A DNA stretch of 64,000 nucleotides from Hyphomicrobium sp. CS1BSMeth3 (GTDB taxonomy: Bacteria; Pseudomonadota; Alphaproteobacteria; Rhizobiales; Hyphomicrobiaceae). The notes under the pieces are model-generated. The model saw only the letters and a list, made by a program, of their open reading frames with translations. It searched no databases and had not been told where the DNA came from. This document shows positions 55,111 to 62,828 of the stretch, piece after piece. The DNA is taken from contig NZ_FPEI01000006.1 of NCBI RefSeq assembly GCF_900117415.1, positions 1,178,001 through 1,242,000 of the forward strand, read 5' to 3'. The stretch's first letter is position 1; every line of letters starts with the position of its first letter. Both the position numbers and the translations under genes were made by a program.

Positions 55111-55593
55111 GGAGTGACACCGTTGCGCCTTCATTCGCCCAAGCAGTGCTCTAAGACATCAATCACAGTGCAGAGGGCAGGCTGTGAGGGATCCGACAGG
55201 CTCGCATTGTCTGAGTTAACGCTAACTACCGCGCTCCGCCGTTGCCATCCGGGTTTCTCCCGGTCTTCCCTTGGTGGGGTACTGACGTGAGCGGGCACGA
55301 CAGCACCACGCGATCAACGCGCCGTCGGATGCGAGAGCTCTGACGATCAGCCGTCGTTATTGACGGCTGTGCTGTTGATGTCATCCCGACAGCACCAAGC
55401 GCCGAGCTGCCAGTTCCGCGAGGCCGCAGGGGCCTGGCGGACGCCCGCCGGCCTCTCCTCAATTGGCCTAGGCTAAAGTTTTTTGGACCTGTTCCCCCAG
55501 GAACAGCGGCGGCCTCTCCCCGATGACATATTGGCTCCATCGAAGGCGAGCTTCGAGACGCCAACAGGCGGCCACGTCACGGGAGACACTGCC
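55111..55593. promoter_or_regulatory. Intergenic region before the peptide island, with a perfect hairpin
   Basis: This 483-base gap lies between two divergent operons, DUF3141 and the first leader peptide, so it should contain both promoters. A perfect 8-bp inverted repeat, CAGCCGTC-GTTATT-GACGGCTG, is at 55348-55369. It has no T-tract and no gene ends there, so an operator role is more likely than termination. I found no convincing ORF or -35/-10 pair. Confidence 0.4.
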
Positions 55594-55803
55594 ATGACCC
55601 ACAGCAGCAAGAATCCTGAGCTTCGGTCTTTGACCCACGAAGAAATTGACGCCGTCGCCGGCGCGCGCGTGAGGGCCGTCATCGTCTTCGGCGACTGCAC
55701 GACCAACCCGCGCGATTTCACCGACTTCGGTGTGCCTGTGATCATCTTCAATCCCTGGATCACGCCCGGCACGCCCGAGCGCGCAGGCCAGGTCCCCCTC
55801 TAG
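55594..55803 (+). CDS. Double-glycine-type leader peptide precursor, NPW-motif core (peptide 1)
   Basis: A 69-residue precursor. The leader ends LTHEEIDAVAGA, matching the LSxxEIxxVSG-G/A pattern cut by C39 peptidases; the predicted core is 45 residues from RVRAVIVFGDC onward. It contains one Cys and ends FNPWITPGTPERAGQVPL. A closely similar NPW-P-PER tail occurs in the precursor at 61487. GGGAGACA precedes the ATG. It heads the plus-strand unit that continues with peptide 2, the ferredoxin fusion protein and the exporter. Cleavage after Gly-Ala rather than Gly-Gly is acceptable in known systems but unproven here. Confidence 0.8.
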   Translation: MTHSSKNPELRSLTHEEIDAVAGARVRAVIVFGDCTTNPRDFTDFGVPVIIFNPWITPGTPERAGQVPL

Positions 55804-55869
55804 TCCCGTTTCCACCAACTACCGCAGCACCTCACCACCACCTCAACCCACCCACCAAGGAGAACTACG

Positions 55870-56046
55870 ATGCTTAAGGATCTCAACAAGGCCCCCCAGA
55901 CTGCCGAGCTTCGCGAGCTGAGCCTCGATGAAATCGAAGCCACATCCGGCGCCGGCCTCATTTCATGGCTGAAGAGCATCTTCGGCGGCAACGATCCGAA
56001 GCCCGCCCGGGGCCCTCACAATCGTCCCGACGATCACCTCAAGTGA
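55870..56046 (+). CDS. Double-glycine-type leader peptide precursor, amphipathic core (peptide 2)
   Basis: A 58-residue precursor. The leader ends RELSLDEIEATSGA; the core of 30 residues begins GLISWLKSIFGG, an amphipathic helix pattern like that of many antimicrobial peptides, and continues into a polar Pro/Asn/Asp-rich tail. AAGGAGAACTAC is a strong ribosome binding site. It lies 66 bases after peptide 1 and 150 before the ferredoxin fusion gene. It probably shares the exporter encoded downstream. Confidence 0.82.
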   Translation: MLKDLNKAPQTAELRELSLDEIEATSGAGLISWLKSIFGGNDPKPARGPHNRPDDHLK

Positions 56047-56059
56047 GAAGCCCCTGGCA

Positions 56060-56094
56060 GGCGGCGCGCGACCACTCCAAGGGTCCGCGCCGCC
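56060..56094 (+). terminator. Hairpin after peptide 2 (possible attenuator)
   Basis: GGCGGCGCG and CGCGCCGCC form a 9-bp GC stem with a 17-base loop, 13 bases after the peptide 2 stop. No T-tract follows. In peptide-exporter operons such a hairpin often limits read-through, so peptides are made in excess over the exporter. That reading is inference. Confidence 0.4.
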
Positions 56095-56196
56095 GGCCCC
56101 CTACCCTCTAAAGCAGCAGAATCGCAGTGGTACATACCCAGAACCGTTGACGCTGCGGCCTATGTTGTAGGAGCCTGGAGGCGGGGGACCGGGGCA

Positions 56197-57717
56197 ATGC
56201 ACGTATACTTGCGAGGCAGCTTTGAGCAGAAACTCCGGCTCGTATCCGGGCTGGTCCTGTTTGCCTTTGCCGCAACCCACTTCCTCAATCACGCGCTCGG
56301 ACTGGTGAGCCTCGAACTCATGCACGACGCTCAGCATCTCCGCACGGCCATAACGAGATCGGCCGTTGGCACCTTGATCCTGGGCGCCGCGCTTGTCACC
56401 CACATCACGCTCGCCCTGCTGAAGACGGCGCGGCGGAAGACATGGCGTATGCCCCGTTGGGAGGCCGTGCAGATCCTGCTCGGGCTCGCCATCCCGTTCT
56501 TCCTGTTCCCGCACATCGTGAACACGCGCATTGCGCATCAGTTCTTCAGGGTCGAGGACAGCTACCTTTATGAGCTCGTACGCCTGTGGCCCGACAGTGC
56601 CGAATTTCAAGCGCTTCTGATGCTGACGGTCTGGGGGCACGGATGTCTCGGCCTGCACTACTGGCTGCGCCTGTCGGACCCCTATCGCCGGGTCGCGCCG
56701 GCACTTCTGGTCTTGGCCATCGCAATTCCCATCCTCGCCTTGGCGGGATTTGCCGTTGCCGGCCGCACGGCCGGTGACATCATGAGCGATCCCGAGGCTC
56801 TCGCGGCGCTCAAAACCCGATCGAACTGGCCCAATGCCGAGGACAGTGCCGTCCTCGCCTGGCTGCGCGTCACCGTGCGCATGATCTTCTATGCGATCGT
56901 GGCCGGAGTCATCGGGCTCGCCATATCACGTCAGCTCTCGCGCAAGATCTTGAGCAAGCCCGTTCGCGTCAGCTTCATCGATGGCCCGACCATCGAGGCC
57001 GCGCCGGGCAAGACCCTGCTCGAGCTCAGCCGTGCTGCGGGCATCCCGCATGCCTCGGTCTGCGGCGGCCGCGGGCGCTGCTCCACGTGCCGCGTGCGCA
57101 TCGAGAAGGGCCAGGATCGCCTGCCACCACCGACCGGCGCGGAAGCTGTCACGCTCGCCTCCATCAGCGCGCCGAGCAACATCAGATTGGCCTGTCAGAT
57201 TCGACCCTCAGCGGATCTGTCGGTCGCCATTGTCAGCCGCCCGGCAGTCCCAGGGCCGCCCCAGGAAAGCTTCTTCGACTTCAAGGAAGTTGTCGCCGCG
57301 CACGTGCGCGGCGTCACCGGTGAGCATCTCGTCGATATGTCGTCGCATGATCCAGTCGCCATTGAGAAGTGGTTGAAGGACAGCGGACAAGAGGCCGGCC
57401 CGGTGCAGGATCTTTCGGCTGCAGGATTTTCTCTCGAAGGCGCGCGCGTCGAGTACCTCGCCGATCAGCCGAAGGCAGCGATCATCTTCCGGCGAAGCGG
57501 GCGCCCCGTCACGCTCTTCCAATCCGCGCTCGATGACGCGTCGCCGCTCGCCATGCGCGGTCAGCACAATGGCTACCACGTGCGCACATTGAGCGTTGGT
57601 CGCGTCTCCTACGTGCTGGTCTCCGATCTGGCTGCAAGGGAGCTCGATCTCATGGAGGAAGCCTTGCAGCCTGAAGAACCCGAGCTGAAAGCAGACGCGC
57701 GAGCGGCGATACAATGA
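56197..57717 (+). CDS. Membrane protein with 2Fe-2S ferredoxin domain and RsiW-like anti-sigma domain
   Basis: A 506-residue inner-membrane protein. Residues ~10-245 hold about six hydrophobic helices with many His (THFLNHALG, VTHITLAL, FPHIVNTRIAHQF, WGHGCLGLHYW), possible heme ligands; this N terminus resembles that of 2Fe-2S adenylate cyclases. A ferredoxin domain follows: CGGRGRCSTC (C289, C295, C298) and C333, the adrenodoxin-like C-x5-C-x2-C spacing. No cyclase domain follows. Residues ~366-490 (HDPVAIEKWLKDSG ... GFSLEGARVEYLADQPKAAIIF ... VSYVLVSDLAARELD) resemble the sensor part of RsiW-type anti-sigma factors. It lies between peptide genes and the exporter and could sense redox state. 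Confidence 0.8.
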   Translation: MHVYLRGSFEQKLRLVSGLVLFAFAATHFLNHALGLVSLELMHDAQHLRTAITRSAVGTLILGAALVTHITLALLKTARRKTWRMPRWEAVQILLGLAIPFFLFPHIVNTRIAHQFFRVEDSYLYELVRLWPDSAEFQALLMLTVWGHGCLGLHYWLRLSDPYRRVAPALLVLAIAIPILALAGFAVAGRTAGDIMSDPEALAALKTRSNWPNAEDSAVLAWLRVTVRMIFYAIVAGVIGLAISRQLSRKILSKPVRVSFIDGPTIEAAPGKTLLELSRAAGIPHASVCGGRGRCSTCRVRIEKGQDRLPPPTGAEAVTLASISAPSNIRLACQIRPSADLSVAIVSRPAVPGPPQESFFDFKEVVAAHVRGVTGEHLVDMSSHDPVAIEKWLKDSGQEAGPVQDLSAAGFSLEGARVEYLADQPKAAIIFRRSGRPVTLFQSALDDASPLAMRGQHNGYHVRTLSVGRVSYVLVSDLAARELDLMEEALQPEEPELKADARAAIQ

Positions 57718-57766
57718 ATTTCTCACGCACATCATACTCAGACCTGCTGACCTGCATGAGGTCCAC

Positions 57767-59011
57767 ATGAGCGAGCTATTCCGAAGAGAAGCTGTCGCGC
57801 ACGCAACGCGGCGCCTGGACGGGCAGGTCGTTCTGGCGACGCCACTGTCGGTGCGCACGCTGGGCCTGCTGCTCACGGCAATCGTTTTCGCTGCAGCAAC
57901 ATTCGCCGCCCTCGGCACGTATTCGCGGAAGGCGACGGTTGCCGGCTATCTCATCCCTGATCAAGGCATGATCCGCGCGGCAGCTCCCGCGTCGGCCACG
58001 CTCCAGAGCCTCATTGTCAAGGAAGGCGACGTCGTCTCGGCCGGGGATCGCATTGCAGTCCTCAGCATGTCGACCGAGACGGCCGCAGGCAATGTCGGCG
58101 ACGTGATCTCGCAGGGACTGACCTCGGAGACGCTCGCCGCGCGTACAAAAGCCGAGTCGCGCCTCGCTCAGCTCGAAGTGGAGCGCGAGCAGGCGAACAT
58201 CCGCCTGTCCAAGAGCGAAGCCGAGCACAAGCAGATCACGATCCAGGTCGGACTTCAGGAGCAGCGTCTCGAGATTGCGCGCGGCGAATACGCGCGCGGC
58301 GTAGAGATCGCCAACAAGGGCTTTCTCGCGCGCCGCGAGGTCGATGCCCGGCGTCTCGCCGTTCTCTCGGCGGAGCAGGAGCTCGCGTCACACCATCGCC
58401 AGCTCGCCAGCATCGAAAGCGCGATCGCGGAGATCAAGGGACGCCTCGCCTCGATCCCGCTCGAGATCAATGCCGCGCGCTCGGAGGCATCGAGCGCTCA
58501 GGCGAGCCTTCAGCAGCGCCGCGCCGAAGCCGAGGCGCGACGCCTCCAGTTTGTCACCGCGCCGGTGAGCGGCCGCGTTGCCGCGCTGCCGGTGACAACG
58601 GGTCAGCCCATTGCTGCCGGCGGAACGATCGCGGTGGTCGTTCCCGTCGGCGGCAAGCTCGAAGCCGAGCTGCTGGCGCCATCCCGCGCCATCGGCTTCA
58701 TTCAGCCCGGGCAGGATGTCGAGATCAGCCTCCAGGCCTTTCCCTATCAGCGCTTCGGTACCATTCGCGGCACCATACGCACGGTCTCGAGCACCGTGAT
58801 CAGTCCTGCGGAGATCGGCTTTCAAGGCTTGCGTGTCGATGAGCCCGTCTTCCGCATTCGCGTGTCGCTCATGCGTGAGAGCATGATGGCTTACGGGCAG
58901 GCCATTCCTTTGCAGCCGGGAATGCTTGCCTCGGCGGAGATTGTGTTCGATCGGCGCAGTCTGCTGCGCTGGCTGTTTGATCCGATTTATGCCGTGGGGC
59001 TGAGGTCATGA
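57767..59011 (+). CDS. HlyD family secretion adaptor (CvaA-like)
   Basis: A 414-residue periplasmic adaptor of a type I secretion system. One N-terminal membrane helix (LLLTAIVFAAATFAALG, residues ~30-48) is followed by a lipoyl half-motif (IRAAAPASATLQSLIVKEGDVVSAGDRIAVL), long coiled-coil hairpin (~120-265), the second lipoyl half (TAPVSGRVAALPVTTGQPIAAGG) and a beta-barrel part. It has the size and order of adaptors that serve bacteriocin exporters. The ATGA overlap couples it to the C39 ABC transporter. No outer-membrane TolC is encoded nearby, so a general one would be used. Confidence 0.92.
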   Translation: MSELFRREAVAHATRRLDGQVVLATPLSVRTLGLLLTAIVFAAATFAALGTYSRKATVAGYLIPDQGMIRAAAPASATLQSLIVKEGDVVSAGDRIAVLSMSTETAAGNVGDVISQGLTSETLAARTKAESRLAQLEVEREQANIRLSKSEAEHKQITIQVGLQEQRLEIARGEYARGVEIANKGFLARREVDARRLAVLSAEQELASHHRQLASIESAIAEIKGRLASIPLEINAARSEASSAQASLQQRRAEAEARRLQFVTAPVSGRVAALPVTTGQPIAAGGTIAVVVPVGGKLEAELLAPSRAIGFIQPGQDVEISLQAFPYQRFGTIRGTIRTVSSTVISPAEIGFQGLRVDEPVFRIRVSLMRESMMAYGQAIPLQPGMLASAEIVFDRRSLLRWLFDPIYAVGLRS

Positions 59012-61152
59012 GCATTCTGGACGAACTGCACTTCGGCGGTCGTCGCCTGCCGGTTATCACGGCCTCCGAAGCTGCCGAGTGTGGCCTTGCGTGCATCGCC
59101 ATGATCTCCCGCTACCACGGCCACGATGTGGACCTGAACGGCCTGCGCCAACGCTATGCCCTCTCGCTCGCCGGCGCGTCGCTCAAGAGCCTGATGGAGA
59201 TCACGGACAAGCTCGGCTTCTCGACGCGCGCGCTTCGCGTCGAGCTCGGCGCGCTCGACAAAGTCCGCCTTCCAGCCATCGTGCATTGGGACCTCAACCA
59301 CTTCGTCGTTCTGAAGAGCGTCGGCCGCCGCAAGCTCGTCGTGCACGATCCGGCGCTCGGCGTGCGCGTGTTCAGCCCTGAGGAGTTCTCGAAGCACTTC
59401 ACGGGCGTCGTGCTGGAGCTCGCACGGGCCGAGACATTCGAGCCGGTCTCGGCGCGGATGCCGATGAAGCTCTCCATGCTGTGGTCGAGAATGACGGGTT
59501 GGTGGCCCGCCCTCGCCCAGGTCCTCGTCCTGTCGGTCGCGTTGCAGATCGTCACGTTCGTCGCGCCCCTGCAGATGCAGCTTGTCGTCGATGAGGCGCT
59601 CGCCAGTGTGGACCGCGACCTTCTTACGGTGATTGCGCTCGGCTTTGGTGCGCTCGTCATCATTCAGGCGGCTATCGAAGCGCTCCGCTCGTGGGCGCTC
59701 AGGGTCTTCGGCCATCTCCTGAGCTTCCAGATCTCCGGCAATCTCGTGCGCCATCTGCTGCGTCTGCCGAGCGACTATTTCGAGAAACGACATGCCGGCG
59801 ACATCATCTCGCGCCTCGGCTCGACCAAACCCATCCAGGATGCCATTACGCAGGGTGTTGTCGGCACCGTCATCGACGGCATCATGGCCTGCGTCGCCGC
59901 GGTCATCCTGTTCTTCTATTCGACGACGCTGGCAATGATCGTCATCGCCGCCGTGCTGATCAACATGGCGCTGAACCTCGCCCTATTCCCGCGCATGAAG
60001 CAGCGCATGGAGGAAGAGATTCTCGCCGAAGCGAAGGAACAGACGCACCTCATGGAGAGCGTGCGGGCTGCGACGACACTCAAGCTTCTCGGGCGGGAGG
60101 CCGTACGCGAGAGCGGATGGCGCAACCTGCACGCCGACTCCACGAATGCCAGCATTGCCGTCGGCAAGCTCACCATCTCACAGTCCCTCATTCAGAGCAT
60201 CGTGACGGGCCTGCAGACGGTCATCGTCATCTATGTCGCCGGCCGCCTCATCCTCGACGGTCAGGGCTTCTCGGTCGGAATGCTGTTCTCGTTCCTCTCG
60301 TACCGGCAGACGTTCACGGACCGCGCCAATGCGCTCGTCAATCAGCTCATGCAGTTTCGCTTTCTGCGTCTGCATCTCGACCGCCTCGCCGATATCGTGA
60401 CGACGCCGACGGAACTCTCTGGCGCCTCGTCCGAGCCTGCGGAGGTGAGAGGACACGTGCGCCTCAAAGACGTGTCCTTCCGCTATGGCGCAACGGATCC
60501 GCTGGTGCTCGAGGACATCAACCTCGAGATCTCGCCTGGTGACTATGTCGCCATTCACGGCGCATCCGGCGGCGGCAAGAGCACGCTTCTGAAACTCCTT
60601 CTCGGTCTCAACCAGCCCTCCGATGGGATGATCGAGCTCGACGGGCAGCGCGCGACGGCGGAGCGGTGGCGCGCCTGGCGCGAGAAGGTGGGCGTCGTCG
60701 CCCAGGACGATCGGCTTCTGTCCGGCACGCTCGCAGACAACATCGGCGGGTTCGATCCCGATCTCGACATGCAGCGGGTCGTCGCTGCTGCCGTGGCCGC
60801 GCAAGTGCACAATGATATTGTTCGCATGCCCATGCAGTATCTGACGCTCGTCGGCGATATGGGCTCGACGCTCTCCGGCGGCCAGCGCCAGCGTGTCCTG
60901 CTCGCGCGCGCGCTCTATCGCCAGCCGAAGATCCTCATTCTCGACGAGGGCACCGCCAATCTCGACGAGCAGAATGAGGAGCTGATCGCGGATCTCATCG
61001 ACCAGATGCCGATCACGCGCATTGTCGTGGCGCACCGGCCTGCACTTCTGCGACGGGCGAAGCGCGTTTACGAGGTCGGCGGGCGTCGGCTCAAGGAAGT
61101 CCAGTATGGATCAGGACATAGCCCGCTCGCGGCAGCCGTCGCGGCCCCGTAG
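59008..61152 (+). CDS. Peptidase-containing ABC transporter (C39, bacteriocin exporter type)
   Basis: A 714-residue inner-membrane exporter that cuts double-glycine leaders and moves the cores out. The N-terminal C39 domain has an intact catalytic triad: Cys25 in EAAECGLAC, His98 in HWDLNHFVV and Asp114 in VVHDPALG. A six-helix membrane domain follows (~160-440; LPSDYFEKRHAGDIISR). The nucleotide domain has Walker A GASGGGKST (~518), signature LSGGQRQR (~622) and Walker B ILILDEGTAN. It is encoded next to an HlyD adaptor and six leader-bearing peptides, which it is likely to process. Confidence 0.95.
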   Translation: MSILDELHFGGRRLPVITASEAAECGLACIAMISRYHGHDVDLNGLRQRYALSLAGASLKSLMEITDKLGFSTRALRVELGALDKVRLPAIVHWDLNHFVVLKSVGRRKLVVHDPALGVRVFSPEEFSKHFTGVVLELARAETFEPVSARMPMKLSMLWSRMTGWWPALAQVLVLSVALQIVTFVAPLQMQLVVDEALASVDRDLLTVIALGFGALVIIQAAIEALRSWALRVFGHLLSFQISGNLVRHLLRLPSDYFEKRHAGDIISRLGSTKPIQDAITQGVVGTVIDGIMACVAAVILFFYSTTLAMIVIAAVLINMALNLALFPRMKQRMEEEILAEAKEQTHLMESVRAATTLKLLGREAVRESGWRNLHADSTNASIAVGKLTISQSLIQSIVTGLQTVIVIYVAGRLILDGQGFSVGMLFSFLSYRQTFTDRANALVNQLMQFRFLRLHLDRLADIVTTPTELSGASSEPAEVRGHVRLKDVSFRYGATDPLVLEDINLEISPGDYVAIHGASGGGKSTLLKLLLGLNQPSDGMIELDGQRATAERWRAWREKVGVVAQDDRLLSGTLADNIGGFDPDLDMQRVVAAAVAAQVHNDIVRMPMQYLTLVGDMGSTLSGGQRQRVLLARALYRQPKILILDEGTANLDEQNEELIADLIDQMPITRIVVAHRPALLRRAKRVYEVGGRRLKEVQYGSGHSPLAAAVAAP

Positions 61153-61172
61153 CTCCTTCACTCTCATCGGAC

Positions 61173-61220
61173 ACCGAGGCAATAAGCAGCGAGCAACAAC
61201 GACTGCGCCTCGGTATTTTT
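61173..61220 (+). terminator. Intrinsic terminator of the exporter operon
   Basis: ACCGAGGC at 61173-61180 pairs with GCCTCGGT at 61207-61214, with a smaller inner GCAG/CTGC stem, and is followed by ATTTTT. It lies 20 bases after the transporter stop codon. Between here and 61430 I see no gene, although the region has a GC-rich GCGCGC run. Confidence 0.7.
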
Positions 61221-61430
61221 GCGAAGCTCGTACTCGGCAGCCGGCCCGCAAACGACTTCGCTTGATGTAGCTCGTGGCAAGGGCGCTCATGCGCGCGCGC
61301 AATCCAAGGGCCTACAGCGCGCGCGCCCTAAACCGACCTGCCTCGTCGCGCCTACCGCCACACTCGGCACGAACGCGGTCGGGACCAAGTGGGAGATGAT
61401 CGCAAGTGTTCTTGCGGAGGCCGTCTCCAT

Positions 61431-61463
61431 AAAAAAAGGGGCGGACCAGCAATGGCCCGCCCC
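61431..61463 (-). terminator. Intrinsic terminator of the minus-strand peptide genes
   Basis: On the minus strand, GGGGCGGGCC and its partner GGTCCGCCCC form a GC-rich stem, followed by seven T residues (61431-61437). It begins about 24 bases past the stop of the peptide gene at 61487. It is the best-formed terminator in the window. Confidence 0.88.
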
Positions 61464-61486
61464 TCGCAACTGAGCTCGGAATGATC

Positions 61487-61687
61487 TCAGATCATCCGGC
61501 GCTCTGGACTAGAAGGATCGAGCCACGGGTTGTAGACAGGCCCTGGCCCGCGGATGATCCTGATGCAGCCTTCGTTGGTGAAGGGATTGAGTGCCACGCC
61601 GCCCGTCACCGTATCAAGCTCGGAGGCGGAGAGTGATCGAACACCATCCTTGGCTGTTCGGCGGCTGTTGTTCGTGAGATTGCTCAT
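61487..61687 (-). CDS. Double-glycine leader peptide precursor, NPW-motif core (peptide 3)
   Basis: A 66-residue precursor. The leader ends SLSASELDTVTGG, a canonical C39 site; the core of 36 residues begins VALNPFTNEGC, contains one Cys and ends VYNPWLDPSSPERRMI. The NPW-x2-P-x2-PER tail is shared with peptide 1 at 55594, whose core also has a single Cys. The gene follows peptide 4 on the minus strand and is closed by a strong terminator. Confidence 0.85.
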   Translation of the reverse strand: MSNLTNNSRRTAKDGVRSLSASELDTVTGGVALNPFTNEGCIRIIRGPGPVYNPWLDPSSPERRMI

Positions 61688-61725
61688 CTGTGTTCTCCCA
61701 AATGTGTTGAAGTTTCGAAGAGCGA

Positions 61726-62016
61726 TCAGGTCCGCGGGCGTCCCTGAGCCGTATCCAAGATCTGCTGCCAGGTGATGCCGCTACCACCTCCCCTGCTCGG
61801 AGCGGTAGCCACGGCAGCAACGACACCAAGCACCGTCCCAATACCCATCGCGATCAGAAGAGGGCCGAGCGCTCCCGAGACCTCTTCCACTTCCGCTGCG
61901 CCAAGTGAGCGAATATCTGCGCCGAAGCTGTCATTGCCCGACGCGTCGGCAATCCCGTCTTCATTGCGAAGGCGGATATGCTCGCCCATGGCCGTCTGCT
62001 CGTTCGTATTGGTCAT
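61726..62016 (-). CDS. Double-glycine-type leader peptide precursor, hydrophobic core (peptide 4)
   Basis: A 96-residue precursor. A long leader ends RSLGAAEVEEVSGA. The core begins LGPLLIAMGIGTVLGVVAAVA, a hydrophobic helix with GxxxG-like glycine spacing, as in pore-forming class II bacteriocins and colicin V. A Gly/Ser-rich link and the tail ITWQQILDTAQGRPRT follow. CTGGAGATTGAG precedes the ATG at 62016. It is transcribed with peptide 3 and divergent from peptide 5. Confidence 0.8.
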   Translation of the reverse strand: MTNTNEQTAMGEHIRLRNEDGIADASGNDSFGADIRSLGAAEVEEVSGALGPLLIAMGIGTVLGVVAAVATAPSRGGGSGITWQQILDTAQGRPRT

Positions 62017-62329
62017 CTCAATCTCCAGAGTTGTGTTCTGTGCCCTTTGCACGATCGGAGCATCTCGCAACAACGTCCGGCGCGCTGTCGCCTAGGGCAC
62101 GAGGCGAGAGAATCTTGCGGCTGCTTGTTGGAGGCGGTCGGACGGCAGCCAAAGCCCATGCCCGCACGTGCGATGGAGCTCCGCGCAGATGCTGCTTCCG
62201 CCTGGGAACGTCCACTTCAACTTCGCGGCGTGCCCTGAGGGACAGCGCACACGAAGCGCAAACGACATTGTGGACGCGTGGCCGATTGGTCGGACACGCA
62301 CTGAAACTCACACCCGAAAGGAAATGACT

Positions 62330-62473
62330 ATGAACACGAAGGACACGATTGGTACGCAGTCGCAGCCCCAGGAGCTCTCCGCGTCGGAGATCCAGCAGGT
62401 TTCCGGCGGCATTGCCTGGTTCCCGATCATCATGGCGGTCGCGCGCTTCGCCTTCTCGCAAGCCAAGCATTAG
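62330..62473 (+). CDS. Double-glycine leader peptide precursor, short core (peptide 5)
   Basis: A 47-residue precursor. The leader ends ELSASEIQQVSGG; the core is the 20-residue IAWFPIIMAVARFAFSQAKH, hydrophobic with a basic end. AAAGGA lies 7 bases before the ATG at 62330; an ATG two codons earlier is too close. It is divergent from peptide 4 and followed by a hairpin and peptide 6. The 313-base gap before it (62017-62329) holds both divergent promoters; no other gene is evident there. Confidence 0.85.
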   Translation: MNTKDTIGTQSQPQELSASEIQQVSGGIAWFPIIMAVARFAFSQAKH

Positions 62474-62477
62474 TTCA

Positions 62478-62505
62478 TCGAGCAGGCCAGTCATGGCCTG
62501 CTCGA
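62478..62505 (+). terminator. Perfect hairpin between peptides 5 and 6
   Basis: TCGAGCAGGCC-AGTCAT-GGCCTGCTCGA is an 11-bp perfect stem with a 6-base loop, beginning 4 bases after the peptide 5 stop, followed by ATACCTTTC. It looks like a weak terminator or attenuator that would make peptide 5 more abundant than peptide 6. Confidence 0.6.
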
Positions 62506-62595
62506 ATACCTTTCAGACAATGAGTTCGAGATCGCCCAAGCCGGCGATGGATGGGCGAAGAGAAAGATCAACCAGAATTCAGTTGGAGAACTTGC

Positions 62596-62751
62596 ATGCA
62601 GACGAACGATCAATCGCGACGCCAGAAGGCCGAGGCGTGTCGCACGCTCTCCGCGATGGAGGTCGCCAGCGTTAGCGGTGGGGTGGTGATGATACCGACG
62701 GCTCTTCTCTATCCGATCTACATCGCCGGCAGCCGCAGGACGCAGAAATAG
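62596..62751 (+). CDS. Double-glycine leader peptide precursor, short core (peptide 6)
   Basis: A 51-residue precursor. The leader ends RTLSAMEVASVSGG; the core is about 22 residues, VVMIPTALLYPIYIAGSR plus a basic end. Size and hydrophobic-then-basic layout resemble peptide 5, suggesting a two-peptide pair. TTGGAGAACTTGC precedes the ATG at 62596. The frame is open upstream but without a leader-like sequence. It converges on the AraC gene. Confidence 0.83.
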   Translation: MQTNDQSRRQKAEACRTLSAMEVASVSGGVVMIPTALLYPIYIAGSRRTQK

Positions 62752-62781
62752 CGCGCCCGCCAGTCCAGGAGGCAATCCATC

Positions 62782-62816
62782 AAGCGGCGGGGCGGCATCA
62801 GGCTGCGCCGCCGCTT
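62782..62816. terminator. Hairpin between peptide 6 and the convergent AraC gene
   Basis: AAGCGGCGG and CCGCCGCTT form a 9-bp stem around a 17-base GC-rich loop, between two converging stop codons. The stem ends give an A-tract-like AA and a TT on both strands but no long T-run. It is probably a bidirectional transcript end. Confidence 0.5.
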
Positions 62817-62828
62817 CGTCTGTTGCCC

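Noticed and set aside
61265-61330. GCGCGC-rich stretch as a repeat array or origin
   Set aside because: It is a short alternating GC run without regular units or flanking features.
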